NCBI GenBank assembly: GCA_900552345.1
Contig: URZN01000040.1
Location: forward strand, 1-8,319
Source: an uncultured Collinsella sp.
GTDB lineage: Bacteria > Actinomycetota > Coriobacteriia > Coriobacteriales > Coriobacteriaceae
Length of the DNA stretch: 8,319 nucleotides
Direction: 5' to 3'
Shown here piece by piece: positions 1 through 7,329 of this stretch. The notes beneath the pieces are model-generated. The model worked only from the letters and a program-made list of their open reading frames with translations. It was not told the origin of the DNA and did not search any database. Each line of letters opens with the position of its first letter. Positions within the stretch are counted from its first letter, which is position 1. The position numbers and the translations under genes are program-made.

Positions 1-2982
1 GGCATGTAGCGCCGCGGCAATTGACGAGTAGCTGTACGAATCGCGCTCCGGATACGGGCAGGTGCCCATGCGCACGCCCGCCGCCTGGGGATACACGAGC
101 TCAAACGCATCGGGATCGGGGTCGGCAGGACCGGGGACGATTGTACTGGCCGAATCGTCGGCAGTATCTGTATCGACATCGCCGCGAACAAGCCTGCCCT
201 CGGCATCCAGCGAAGCGTTGGCCTCAAACGCCTGCTCGCCAAAGATAAAGTTCGCAAGCGAAATGAGCTCGTAGTCGCCCGGCCGGGAGTTGTCGAACAC
301 CAGGCGGTCGGCATCGAGCTGCGGCATGTCCAGAGCGTCGGTCGGCAAAATACGGCGCAGCACGTCATAGGTCAGATCGGTCTCGACGTCGAAGGTCGGC
401 GCCGTCACCTTGCCACGGCTCACGCCGGCATCCATCGCCAAGATCACCAGCTCGCGCGCACGCGTCATGGCGACATAGAGCAAACGAGCCCGCTCTTCGA
501 GCGAAAGCTGCAGGTCGTCGTTGCGCAGGCGAGCAAATGCCTCAGCGGGAGAACCCGTCGCGCAGACGTCCTCCATGAGCTCCGGCGGCAGCCACAGCGA
601 CGTGCCCTTGCCCTTAAACGCATGCTCAAACTGCTTTTTAACGTCGTCGCCCTTCACAAAGGTTCCGTCGGCGAGCTTAACGCCGTCGAAGCGTGCCGGC
701 AGCGCCACGACCTGCGCCCCGCCCTCGACGCGACCCATCTGTGCCGCACCCGAGGACTTACGCACGCCAAAGCACTCGGCGACCGCCACGACCGGATATT
801 CCAGACCCTTGGAGGCATGCACCGTCATGATGCGCACCGCGCCGTCGCCCTCCTCGTTGAGGGCACCCGGGGCTTCCTTGCCCGCTAGGAAGCGATCGAA
901 GGCAAGCGCGATGGAACGCGGCGAGTTGCCGAACTCGGCCTCCGCCTCGGCCACAGCGTCGAGCGCCTTGAGCACGTTGGCGGCAATGGCCTTGCCCTCG
1001 GGGCCACGCTGCGCCAGACGCACGAACCAGCCGGAGGCGTTGACCACATCGCGCGCGATGGCGGCGAACGAATCGCGACCCACACGACGAAGCGCATAGC
1101 GCAACACCTCGCGGGCGCGCGTCACGAGCGGCAGGTCTTGCAGGCCCGACACATCGGAATCGCTCATGATGCCCGCATCGATGTTGCGGCGCGAGGTCTC
1201 CCCCGTCTCGCTATCGAGCTTGGTCGCAAGCGCCAAAAACTCCTGGGCGCCCAGCGCAAACATCGGCGATGCCAGCAGTGGCATAAGGCCCTGCGCCGTA
1301 TCGGCCGGATTGGCGAGCGCACAAACCAGGGCGCGCACCGTCTGCACCTCGGCAGCCTGCGCAAAGACCGAGCCGCCTGCGATAACACAGTCGAGCCCCT
1401 GGTCGCGGAAGGCCTGTGCGTAGACGTCTGCGTTGGTCATGCGGCCCAGCAGCAGCACCATGCCGCCCTGGGGCTGGCCGGCATCGGCAAGCGCGCGGAA
1501 TCGCTCGGCGATCGCACGGGCCTTGGCCTGTGTGCGCTCCTGCGTGCTGCCGCCGGCAACAAAGAGGGCCTGGCGACGCGAGGCGTCTGCCACCAGCGTG
1601 TCCTTGCGGCCGTCGCTCGCCTCAAGGTCCAAAAAGCCCTGCATCAGGCCGCCGTCATCGCCGTCGAAGACGCGTGCCACGTAACGCAACACCTCGTCAT
1701 GGCTGCGGAAGTTGCGCACGAGCTTGACGAGCTCGCCGGCGGGGGCGTCAGTCACGGCAGTCGCCTCGGGCGCGGCAGACGAGCCCACCTTGCGCTCCTG
1801 GCGACGGAACACCTCGACCTCAGCGCCGCGGAAGCGATAGATCGACTGCTGCGCATCGCCCACGGTACACAGCGCACGCTCCCCCGCGCCGGTCAGGTAA
1901 CGGATCAGGTCGACCTGCATCTGGTCGGTATCCTGGAACTCGTCGATCATGACCATCTTAAAGCGGCCCTCGTATGCCGCTCGGATGGCTGGGTAATCGC
2001 GCAGGGCCTCGTAAGCCATACGCAGCAAGTCGTTGTTGTCGAGGGCGGACTGGGCAGCCTTCAGTACGCGATACTCGGCCTCTACAGAGCGGGCCAAGCC
2101 CACCAGTGCATCGAGCGCGGGACCACCGCAGGCCAGCACGATATTGATAAATGCATCGGCGGCCTCGGCCTTGAGCAGCTCGACCTGCTCCTTAGGGAAT
2201 GCCTTGCTCGCGCGCGGCATGGTGCACGACATCGTGAGTCGCGCCGCATCGGCCATGGTCTTGCCGCTGGCCTCGAATGCATCGATGGCATCGAGCGCCA
2301 TCTGTGCCTTCTCGGTCGCGGCCTTGCTTACGCCCAGCGCCGCGCGATAGGCATCGGCAAGTGCCGAGGTATCGGCCTGGCCGCGCGCCACGCGCACGTC
2401 GTCCATACCGCCCGGCAGCTGGCTCGAGAGCTCCAGCAGCTCGCGCACCAGGCCCTTGATGGTGGTGCCGGCGCCAAAGGGGCCGCCCTCGCCCGCCATG
2501 GGATACCAGGCGTAGAGGGCCTTGAGCGATGCCGCGAGCTCGGGGGCGGCATCGGGCGCCGTCGCGCGGGCCAGCACATGCTCAACAGCCTGGTCCATAA
2601 GCTCGTCGGTATCGGTGAGCACCGTGAACTCGGGGTCGATGCCCAGCTCCAGCGCATGCGCGCGCAGGATGCGCGAACACATGCCGTGAATGGTCGAGAT
2701 CCACGCATCGTCGACGGTCAGCGCTTCCTCGTCCATGCCCTCGTCGATGAGCGCGCGGCGCACGCGGTCACGGATCTCGGCCGCGGCATCTTTGGTAAAG
2801 GTAATGGCGAGCACCTGGTCCAGATGCTCAACGAACGGACCAGACTCGGGCGAGAGCGCGTAGACGATGCGGCGCGTAAGGGTAAAGGTCTTGCCCGAAC
2901 CGGCGCCCGCCGAGACAAACAGCGGACGGTCGAGCGTTTTGACGATCCGCAGCTGTTGCGGCATCAAAGTCGAAAGATCCAT
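1..2982 (-). CDS. addA: AddA, ATP-dependent helicase/nuclease subunit A (UvrD/RecB superfamily 1), partial, C-terminus off the left edge
   Basis: The reading frame is open from the ATG at 2982 down to base 1, giving 994 codons without a stop. All superfamily 1A helicase motifs are visible in order: a Q-motif-like LMPQQ (about residues 6-10), Walker A SAGAGSGKT (24-32), motif Ia AITFTKDAAAEI (59-70), TIHGMCSRIL (97-106), Walker B MIDEFQDTD (345-353), motif III GDAQQSIYRFRGA (375-387), motif IV RNFRS (423-427), motif V MTVHASKGLEYP (719-730) and motif VI LYVAMTRARE (835-844). The family protein is an ATP-driven translocase that unwinds broken DNA ends, with a RecB-type nuclease domain at the C-terminus. 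AddA proteins are usually about 1150-1250 residues. The frame here ends just after the YSYSSI segment that precedes the nuclease domain, so that domain is missing from this window only. The start is supported by a strong upstream GGAGG and by tight coupling to addB, 3 bases upstream. PcrA/UvrD is excluded by the long insertions, the partner gene and the length. Confidence 0.93.
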   Translation of the reverse strand, partial: MDLSTLMPQQLRIVKTLDRPLFVSAGAGSGKTFTLTRRIVYALSPESGPFVEHLDQVLAITFTKDAAAEIRDRVRRALIDEGMDEEALTVDDAWISTIHGMCSRILRAHALELGIDPEFTVLTDTDELMDQAVEHVLARATAPDAAPELAASLKALYAWYPMAGEGGPFGAGTTIKGLVRELLELSSQLPGGMDDVRVARGQADTSALADAYRAALGVSKAATEKAQMALDAIDAFEASGKTMADAARLTMSCTMPRASKAFPKEQVELLKAEAADAFINIVLACGGPALDALVGLARSVEAEYRVLKAAQSALDNNDLLRMAYEALRDYPAIRAAYEGRFKMVMIDEFQDTDQMQVDLIRYLTGAGERALCTVGDAQQSIYRFRGAEVEVFRRQERKVGSSAAPEATAVTDAPAGELVKLVRNFRSHDEVLRYVARVFDGDDGGLMQGFLDLEASDGRKDTLVADASRRQALFVAGGSTQERTQAKARAIAERFRALADAGQPQGGMVLLLGRMTNADVYAQAFRDQGLDCVIAGGSVFAQAAEVQTVRALVCALANPADTAQGLMPLLASPMFALGAQEFLALATKLDSETGETSRRNIDAGIMSDSDVSGLQDLPLVTRAREVLRYALRRVGRDSFAAIARDVVNASGWFVRLAQRGPEGKAIAANVLKALDAVAEAEAEFGNSPRSIALAFDRFLAGKEAPGALNEEGDGAVRIMTVHASKGLEYPVVAVAECFGVRKSSGAAQMGRVEGGAQVVALPARFDGVKLADGTFVKGDDVKKQFEHAFKGKGTSLWLPPELMEDVCATGSPAEAFARLRNDDLQLSLEERARLLYVAMTRARELVILAMDAGVSRGKVTAPTFDVETDLTYDVLRRILPTDALDMPQLDADRLVFDNSRPGDYELISLANFIFGEQAFEANASLDAEGRLVRGDVDTDTADDSASTIVPGPADPDPDAFELVYPQAAGVRMGTCPYPERDSYSYSSIAAALHA

Positions 2983-2985
2983 GGT

Positions 2986-5900
2986 CTACACGTCCCTCCT
3001 TACAAACGTTCCTTCGTGGTTATACGAGCAGCGCGCATGCGCGGCCTGAGCCGACATCGGGTCGACGGCGGCAACGTTGCCCGCCTCGAGCTCGCGCAGG
3101 CGCTCGGCGATGCCAGCCTCCACACGATCGAGCAGGGCGTCGAAGTCCATGCTGCCGCCCTCGCCCGGAAAGCCCTTCTTGAGGCCCGGGATGCGACCGT
3201 CGCCGCGCTCTTCCTCGAGCAGCTCGGCACTCGCGGCGCCTCGCAGCGCCGGCTTGCCGCCCTTGGTCGAAAAGTAGAGCGCCGCGCGGGTGTCCAAATC
3301 CAGCGCCCGGCGCATGGCCTGCGCGTAGATGAGCGTTTGGGTATGGGGCGGCAACCAGCGCGGATCGTCGATGGGCGCCGTACCCGATTCCTCGTCGCGC
3401 ACCGTGGGGTCGGCGAGCTTAAACTCCTCAACGCCCGTGCGATGCTTGTAGTCGATCACCACGGCACGATTCTCGGCGTCCACGTCCACGCGGTCGATGC
3501 GCCCGCCAAGCGGCCAACCGGCATACTCGACCTTGAGCTCGTTGAAGGCGAACTCCAGGTAGCGCGGGGCAAAGGGGGCAAGTGCCTCGGACTCGTAGGC
3601 AAGCACGCCCTCCAGCTGCGGCAAAATCTCGGCCACCTGGCGCTCCTCCACCGCAGAAAGCGGCACCAGCGGGCCCTCCGTGCCTCGCTTGCCGGCGTGC
3701 TCGGCCAACGTCTCGTCAAAGACCTCGCGCAGCAGCTCCTGAGCGCGCGGCAGATTCTCGGGCGTCACGCGTTCCATGCCCTCCTGGGGCAGGCGGGCAT
3801 GCAGGTGCTCCAGCACGTCGTGGACAAAGTTGCCCTTCTCCATGTTGCCAAAGCCCGCGTCGATGGACTGGGGCTTCACGCGATACGACACGAACCAGCA
3901 CAGCGGGCATGTCGAGTACGCCTCAATCTGCGAGGCGGACGTCAGGCGCGGCACGAGCGGCGCGTTCTCGTCCTCGCCATCGCGGCGGCGCAGGACCAGG
4001 TACGGCACAGCCGCCTCACTCAAATGCTGAGGAGCCTCGCACGCGACGCGCTTGCACTCGATGCCCTCGCCGGCCGCTGGATCAAAATCGGCGACGATAC
4101 CGCCCTCGCCCACGCATGTCACCTGGGCGGCGCCGGCAGCCTCGGCGTGCGCCCGCAGCTCGGTCCACACGGCAGCCGGGTAGCACTCGCGTGCCTGGCG
4201 ATCGTGCGTCACGCGGGCAAGCGCAACCGGACCGCGCGCGGCCTGCATCGCGCGGCCAAAGCGCACACGCAGCAGGGCCGCGGGCTCAAGCGTCACACCG
4301 TTGCGATCCAACTCTGCCGTCAGCGTGGGCAGCGGGCCCTCCTCATGTGAGAGCGGATAACTGTCCAGGTCGACGTCGGCAAACAGCACGGCATCGTAGC
4401 TGGCGGGGCGCAGGGCTGCCGCATCGGCAAGCGACGCAAAGCGCACCTGGGCGCGCGGCGTGCGGTCGACCTCGTAGGTCTCGTAATCGTATGCGGCGCT
4501 GCGCTTGTCCACCTTGGTACGAACGCCGTCGAGCACGGGCACGGTCGCGGCCTGCGACACGTCGAGCGCGCGGGCGTCGTTCATAAGGATGTCGATGGCA
4601 TGTCGCAGTAGGGCGGTCTCCGCCTGGCGACGAGCCTGACCGTCAAAGCCTCCAAGGGCGCGATCGGGCAACGCCTCGGCGACGGCGAGCATTGCCTTGA
4701 GCGCCGTCACGGGTTTGTCGCGCCACAGCGCTTGGAACACGTCCGAGACCACGCACGGCACGTTCTTAAACCAGTTCTCATCGCTGGCGGCCTTGCGCGT
4801 GCCCCTGACCTGGCCCTGCACGCTCTGCAGCAGGCTTTTGGCGGCCATGGCGGTCTTGCCGCGCGACAGGCGCATGTTCTTGTCGAAGGTGCGCGCGCTG
4901 GCGGCGTCGGCACCCGAAAGCGGACTGTAAATCCAGTCGGTAAGCTCCGGCGCGGGCCACCACTCGGTCTTGGAGGCGGTGCCCTCGTCGGCGGCCTTCA
5001 TGCGCTCGATCAGATTGGCGAGCGCCGTGAACTGCCTGCCCGCGATGGATTGGGAAAACGCCGTGAACTCGATTGTCTCAGCAGCAATGTGACGCGCCGC
5101 CAAACGGGCAGCGAGTTCACCGAACAGCTGGGGCGCCCGGGCAGACACCACGAGCACGCGCACGGCGTCCGCGGACGCCGTGGCACCGCCGTCGACCGCG
5201 ACGTCCTCACACGTTTTTACCAGCTCATCGATTGCATCCACATAGGCGTGGGCACGGGCGTGAGGGCCGGCAACCTCTATAAAGGCAGGCTGAGCGGCGG
5301 ACTTGAAGGCAGTCTGGGGCGCGGCGGCACCCTCCCCCAGCGGCGCGGCCTCAAACATCACACCGCGGGCATCAAAGGCGGCGGCAAGCTCCTCGCGCAT
5401 TGCCGCCTGCTCGCGGGCAAGCAGCACAACGACCTCTCCCCCGTTGTTTGCCACGGCGGACAGCAACTCGAGCAGGCCGTGCGTAAACGACGTGACGCCG
5501 CGCACACATACCGCGCGGGCGCACGCCGGTAGGTTGTCGGCCAAAGCGTCGGCCATAAGGTCAGCCGCCTCGCAGGGCTCGACCATGTCTCGACGGTCCA
5601 AGCCACTCGCATAGGCACTCAACAGCTCGAACACGCGAGCCTCGGCGGCGCTTTTGGGCTCGGGCTGAGCGGCGGCACCGCAGCAGCGCTCGGCACCCGC
5701 CCCCGCTACGCCCGGCAGCACATCGCGGGCCATGCGCGCGAGCATGCGCACCGTGCCCTGACTGCGCGAAAGCGGCTGCAGGTCGGCATCGTCGCGACGG
5801 GCGATCATGTCCGAGAACAGCATCTGGCGCTGCATGTTGTCGACGAAGCCGCGCCCATCGCCCATAAGCTCCCACAGCGAACGAAGCCACGACGTTGGGG

Positions 5901-6084
5901 TTTTGTAGTCAACGCCCAGCGAGGCGCCAGCAACCGCAGCATCGTGACGGCACACGTCGAGCTCGGCAAACGAGGGCGCCAGCAATACAGCACGCCCGTG
6001 GCGGGCAACCAGGTCGGCGAGCAACGCCGTCTCGGCATCGCTCAAGTCCGTACCGGTATTGGTGGTATAGATTCGAACAGGCAT
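2986..6084 (-). CDS. addB: AddB-like PD-(D/E)XK nuclease subunit of the AddAB helicase-nuclease
   Basis: This is a complete 1032-residue protein. The C-terminal RecB-family nuclease domain is clear: EAYSTCPLCWFVSY (721-734, with C726 and C729), GNFVHDVLEHLH (751-762, H755), GGRIDRVDVD (860-869, D864), VVIDYKHRTG (875-884, D878 and K880) and the QxxxY motif QTLIY (916-920). The N-terminal 700 residues are alanine-rich and resemble the inactive helicase-like part of AddB. No GxxGxGK[ST] Walker A is present; the N-terminus where it would sit reads RIYTTNTGTD. In the family, AddB cuts one strand, helps recognise Chi and pairs with AddA. AddA lies directly downstream, which is the usual addB-addA order. 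Classical AddB has a C-x2-C-x5-C iron-sulfur tail, but here only C1019 remains in CSYNHEGTF. An ATG with GGAGG only 3 bases upstream marks the start. The subunit assignment rests mainly on context and the nuclease motifs. Confidence 0.88.
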   Translation of the reverse strand: MPVRIYTTNTGTDLSDAETALLADLVARHGRAVLLAPSFAELDVCRHDAAVAGASLGVDYKTPTSWLRSLWELMGDGRGFVDNMQRQMLFSDMIARRDDADLQPLSRSQGTVRMLARMARDVLPGVAGAGAERCCGAAAQPEPKSAAEARVFELLSAYASGLDRRDMVEPCEAADLMADALADNLPACARAVCVRGVTSFTHGLLELLSAVANNGGEVVVLLAREQAAMREELAAAFDARGVMFEAAPLGEGAAAPQTAFKSAAQPAFIEVAGPHARAHAYVDAIDELVKTCEDVAVDGGATASADAVRVLVVSARAPQLFGELAARLAARHIAAETIEFTAFSQSIAGRQFTALANLIERMKAADEGTASKTEWWPAPELTDWIYSPLSGADAASARTFDKNMRLSRGKTAMAAKSLLQSVQGQVRGTRKAASDENWFKNVPCVVSDVFQALWRDKPVTALKAMLAVAEALPDRALGGFDGQARRQAETALLRHAIDILMNDARALDVSQAATVPVLDGVRTKVDKRSAAYDYETYEVDRTPRAQVRFASLADAAALRPASYDAVLFADVDLDSYPLSHEEGPLPTLTAELDRNGVTLEPAALLRVRFGRAMQAARGPVALARVTHDRQARECYPAAVWTELRAHAEAAGAAQVTCVGEGGIVADFDPAAGEGIECKRVACEAPQHLSEAAVPYLVLRRRDGEDENAPLVPRLTSASQIEAYSTCPLCWFVSYRVKPQSIDAGFGNMEKGNFVHDVLEHLHARLPQEGMERVTPENLPRAQELLREVFDETLAEHAGKRGTEGPLVPLSAVEERQVAEILPQLEGVLAYESEALAPFAPRYLEFAFNELKVEYAGWPLGGRIDRVDVDAENRAVVIDYKHRTGVEEFKLADPTVRDEESGTAPIDDPRWLPPHTQTLIYAQAMRRALDLDTRAALYFSTKGGKPALRGAASAELLEEERGDGRIPGLKKGFPGEGGSMDFDALLDRVEAGIAERLRELEAGNVAAVDPMSAQAAHARCSYNHEGTFVRRDV
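2994..3001 (-). promoter_or_regulatory. Ribosome binding site of addA inside the end of addB
   Basis: The minus strand reads AAGGAGGG at 3001-2994, within the last codons of addB and 11 bases upstream of the addA ATG at 2982. The addB stop (TAG, 2988-2986) lies between the site and the start, which implies translational coupling of the two subunits. The spacing is a little long but no closer purine-rich site exists, so this site decides the addA start. Confidence 0.7.
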
Positions 6085-6087
6085 GGT

Positions 6088-6092
6088 CCTCC
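6088..6092 (-). promoter_or_regulatory. Ribosome binding site of addB with unusually short spacing
   Basis: The minus strand reads GTGGAGGACC directly before the ATG at 6084, which leaves only 3 bases between GGAGG (6092-6088) and the start codon. No alternative in-frame start with better spacing follows within the first residues, so the start is kept, though initiation may be less than optimal. I could not find a convincing promoter between this site and the palindrome at 6167. Confidence 0.5.
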
Positions 6093-6142
6093 ACTCAAAC
6101 CGTTCGCAATAATCAATGCATCCATCCTACCCGCCCACGCGG

Positions 6143-6170
6143 ACAGATTTGCCCCACGCCAACAGATTTG
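6143..6170 (+). repeat. Nine-base direct repeat ACAGATTTG flanking the palindrome's left side
   Basis: ACAGATTTG occurs at 6143-6151 and again at 6162-6170, with start positions 19 bases apart. The second copy runs into the left arm of the 27-bp palindrome. It may be part of the dispersed element, or two half-sites upstream of addB. Nothing in the window settles which. Confidence 0.45.
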
Positions 6171-6254
6171 ATCCCTTGGGGACGGAGGAAAACGGATCAA
6201 CAAGGGGTCAGTCTAACCCGGTGATACGTTTTCCTCCGTCCCCGAGGAATCAAA
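6167..6254. repeat. Long intergenic palindromic element (27-bp imperfect inverted repeat, hairpin-forming)
   Basis: The left arm at 6168-6194 and the right arm at 6227-6253 are reverse complements at 25 of 27 positions. The inner 17 bp (GGGGACGGAGGAAAACG and CGTTTTCCTCCGTCCCC) match perfectly. As RNA, one of the two outer differences is a G-U pair and one extra A-T pair closes the base (6167/6254). The 32-base centre continues the stem after one mismatch (ATCA with TGAT) and contains a small GGGT/ACCC hairpin, so the whole unit folds as a single long hairpin. It codes for nothing and sits between yerC and addB, overlapping the A-tract of the yerC terminator. It resembles a REP- or MITE-like dispersed element of the kind I recall from Collinsella intergenic regions, but copy number cannot be judged from one window. 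Confidence 0.8.
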
Positions 6255-6277
6255 AAACCGCCCCCGAAGGGACGGTT
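6252..6277 (-). terminator. Intrinsic terminator of the YerC/YecD-family gene
   Basis: On the minus strand, AACCGTCCC-TTCG-GGGGCGGTT forms a 9-bp stem (one G-U pair) closed by a stable UUCG tetraloop. A run of T residues follows (plus-strand A residues at 6252-6257, overlapping the base of the stem). It begins 26 bases after the yerC-family stop codon and points towards addB. It therefore ends that transcript and makes addBA a separate transcription unit. Confidence 0.9.
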
Positions 6278-6303
6278 CTGCGCAATTTGTTTTTACCGCT
6301 GGC

Positions 6304-6603
6304 CTACTCGCCATCCTCCAGCTTGATGAGGATCTTGCGATAGCCACCGTACTCGCCATTAAGCGCCTTGGACACGCGGCTCACCGTGGTGGACGAAGCG
6401 CCGGTGCGGGCCTGAACCTCAACATAGGGCTCGCCCTCGTCCAGATAGCGCGCAACCTGCAGGCGCTGAGAAAGATCGCAAATCTCGCGCGGCGTGCAGA
6501 TATCGGTCAAAAACGCTTGGATATCGTTCTCGTCGTCCAAAAGACTAAATGCGTGGACCAGCTGCTTGACATCAGGCTTGTCAAACATGTTCTCGATATT
6601 CAT
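6304..6603 (-). CDS. YerC/YecD family TrpR-related DNA-binding protein
   Basis: This 99-residue protein has the family's hallmark order. An N-terminal helical part (FDKPDVKQLVHAFSLLDD, 7-24) is followed by FLTDICTPREI (31-41), LSQRLQVARYLDEGEPY (44-60), the helix-turn-helix VEVQARTGASSTTVSRV (61-77) and ALNGEYGGYRKIL (80-92). It belongs to the Trp-repressor fold clan, where the tail GGY is characteristic, and it should bind DNA as a dimer. Family length is about 95-105, so this copy is full length. The ligand and targets of YerC/YecD proteins are not well established, and I see no tryptophan genes nearby. The start ATG is preceded by a weak GGCGGTGA. In Bacillus the family member is encoded next to the pcrB-pcrA helicase genes; here it lies upstream of the AddA/AddB helicase genes, but a strong terminator separates them. 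Confidence 0.92.
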   Translation of the reverse strand: MNIENMFDKPDVKQLVHAFSLLDDENDIQAFLTDICTPREICDLSQRLQVARYLDEGEPYVEVQARTGASSTTVSRVSKALNGEYGGYRKILIKLEDGE

Positions 6604-6733
6604 CGATCACCGCCAAACCCGCCAAAAGGCATCGAAGTTGATACTGACATCGGGCATCGTTCGCCCGTAATATGCAATAAAACAATGCATGGGCCATTTG
6701 CCCGTAGCAGCGTAGCACACCACCAAACTAAAG

Positions 6734-6751
6734 TGACAAGACTCTCTGTCA
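6734..6751. promoter_or_regulatory. Operator-like dyad TGACA-N8-TGTCA
   Basis: A perfect 5-bp inverted repeat with an 8-base centre lies between the divergent yerC-family and yvlD-like genes. The half-site spacing would suit a small helix-turn-helix dimer, for example the adjacent TrpR-like protein acting on its own promoter. That is inference from position; short dyads like this also occur by chance. Confidence 0.3.
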
Positions 6752-6913
6752 GCGGCACGTTTTTCAGGACGAACGCCGTTTAGAAACCGAATGCGCACGT
6801 AAGCTCCACGAATATTTGAGACAATGGGCGCCCAAACACCGCGGCGCGTCCGCGTAACCATCCAAGTCGCCGCCGCAAGCCGCTTCACGCGACGCCAGCA
6901 ACCCCGGCGCAAG

Positions 6914-6919
6914 AAAGGA
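6914..6919 (+). promoter_or_regulatory. Ribosome binding site of the YvlD-like gene
   Basis: AAAGGA lies 8 bases upstream of the ATG at 6928. This supports that start over the other-frame ATG at 6824, which opens a low-complexity shadow frame. Confidence 0.65.
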
Positions 6920-6927
6920 TTCACGCC

Positions 6928-7293
6928 ATGCGCTTTATGCTTAACTGGCTCTTCACCTCGATCGCCATCGCAATCGCCACGTTCCTCGTCCCCGGCATCC
7001 AACCTTTCGGCCTTGCCGAGGCCTGGGTCTGCTTTGCCTTTGTGGGGCTGTTCCTCAACATCGTCGATTCGTTCGTCAAACCGTTCCTCACGGTCATCTC
7101 GCTGCCGCTCACGATCATTACGCTCGGCATTTTCCAGCTCGTGCTCAACAGCTTTATGCTGGAGCTCGCCAGCTACCTGTCGGTCAACCTGTTGGGCGTC
7201 GGCATCTCCATCGCCGGCTTTGGCTCGGCCTTTATGGGCAGCATCCTAGTGTCCATCATGCGCAGCATCCTCGATAGCATTGCCGAAGAGTAG
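6928..7293 (+). CDS. Phage holin family / YvlD-like small integral membrane protein (PF04020 type)
   Basis: This 121-residue, very hydrophobic protein has about four membrane segments (roughly residues 4-22, 29-48, 52-76 and 90-112). It carries the family signature, a VPGI loop after the first segment and the stretch FVKPFLTVISLPLTIITLG (49-67) followed by LVLNSFMLELAS (71-82). In this family the proline-rich P-L-T-I-x-T-L-G segment is the most conserved part. Members are chromosomal inner-membrane proteins found in many bacteria. The name phage holin comes from profile similarity, and no lysis role is indicated because there are no phage genes here. Bacillus YvlD relatives belong to cell-envelope stress loci; the role here is unknown. 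The gene is monocistronic, divergent from the yerC-family gene, and ends before a strong hairpin terminator. The start is supported by AAAGGA upstream. Confidence 0.88.
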   Translation: MRFMLNWLFTSIAIAIATFLVPGIQPFGLAEAWVCFAFVGLFLNIVDSFVKPFLTVISLPLTIITLGIFQLVLNSFMLELASYLSVNLLGVGISIAGFGSAFMGSILVSIMRSILDSIAEE

Positions 7294-7329
7294 AACGCCC
7301 CCGACACGCAAACGCATCGGACCAAATCA

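Larger units (their letters stand above)
6604..6927. other. Divergent intergenic region with small dyads, no gene supported
   Basis: This 324-base stretch separates the minus-strand YerC/YecD-family gene from the plus-strand YvlD-like gene and should carry both promoters. No reading frame in it has a recognisable product; the minus-strand frame at 6607-7002 is an antisense shadow of the membrane protein gene. Three small inverted repeats stand out: CGGGC/GCCCG (6651-6655, 6663-6667), ATGCA/TGCAT (6672-6676, 6686-6690) and TGACA/TGTCA (6734-6738, 6747-6751). A weak minus-strand -35-like TTGTCA (6739-6734) is present, but no -10 matches well. The plus-strand promoter is not evident either. Confidence 0.55.

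Noticed and set aside
1..2982. addA as a pseudogene lacking its nuclease domain
   Set aside because: The frame is simply cut by the window edge. It is open at base 1 and ends in the segment that normally precedes the nuclease domain.
1138..4350. A 1070-codon plus-strand open frame running antisense across addA and addB
   Set aside because: Its triplets lie exactly opposite those of addA and addB. Stops in that frame would need TTA, CTA or TCA codons in the real genes, which are rare in this high-GC coding sequence. The translation is low-complexity, rich in Arg, His and Leu, and matches no family, while the minus strand shows all helicase and nuclease motifs.
4732..5532. A 266-codon plus-strand frame opposite addB
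   Set aside because: It is the same antisense effect. The composition is Gly/Arg/His-rich with no recognisable domain, and it is fully inside a well-supported gene.
6607..7002. A 131-codon minus-strand frame between the yerC-family and YvlD-like genes
   Set aside because: It overlaps the start of the YvlD-like gene in antisense, has no recognisable family and no convincing ribosome site. It is also incompatible with the divergent promoters expected there.
6824..7249. A 141-codon plus-strand frame overlapping the YvlD-like gene
   Set aside because: It is a Ser/Arg-rich low-complexity product in another frame of the well-supported membrane protein gene.
6928..7293. Prophage remnant suggested by the holin-family name
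   Set aside because: The PF04020 family is mostly chromosomal. No lysin, integrase, structural phage gene or attachment site is visible, and base composition matches the surroundings.
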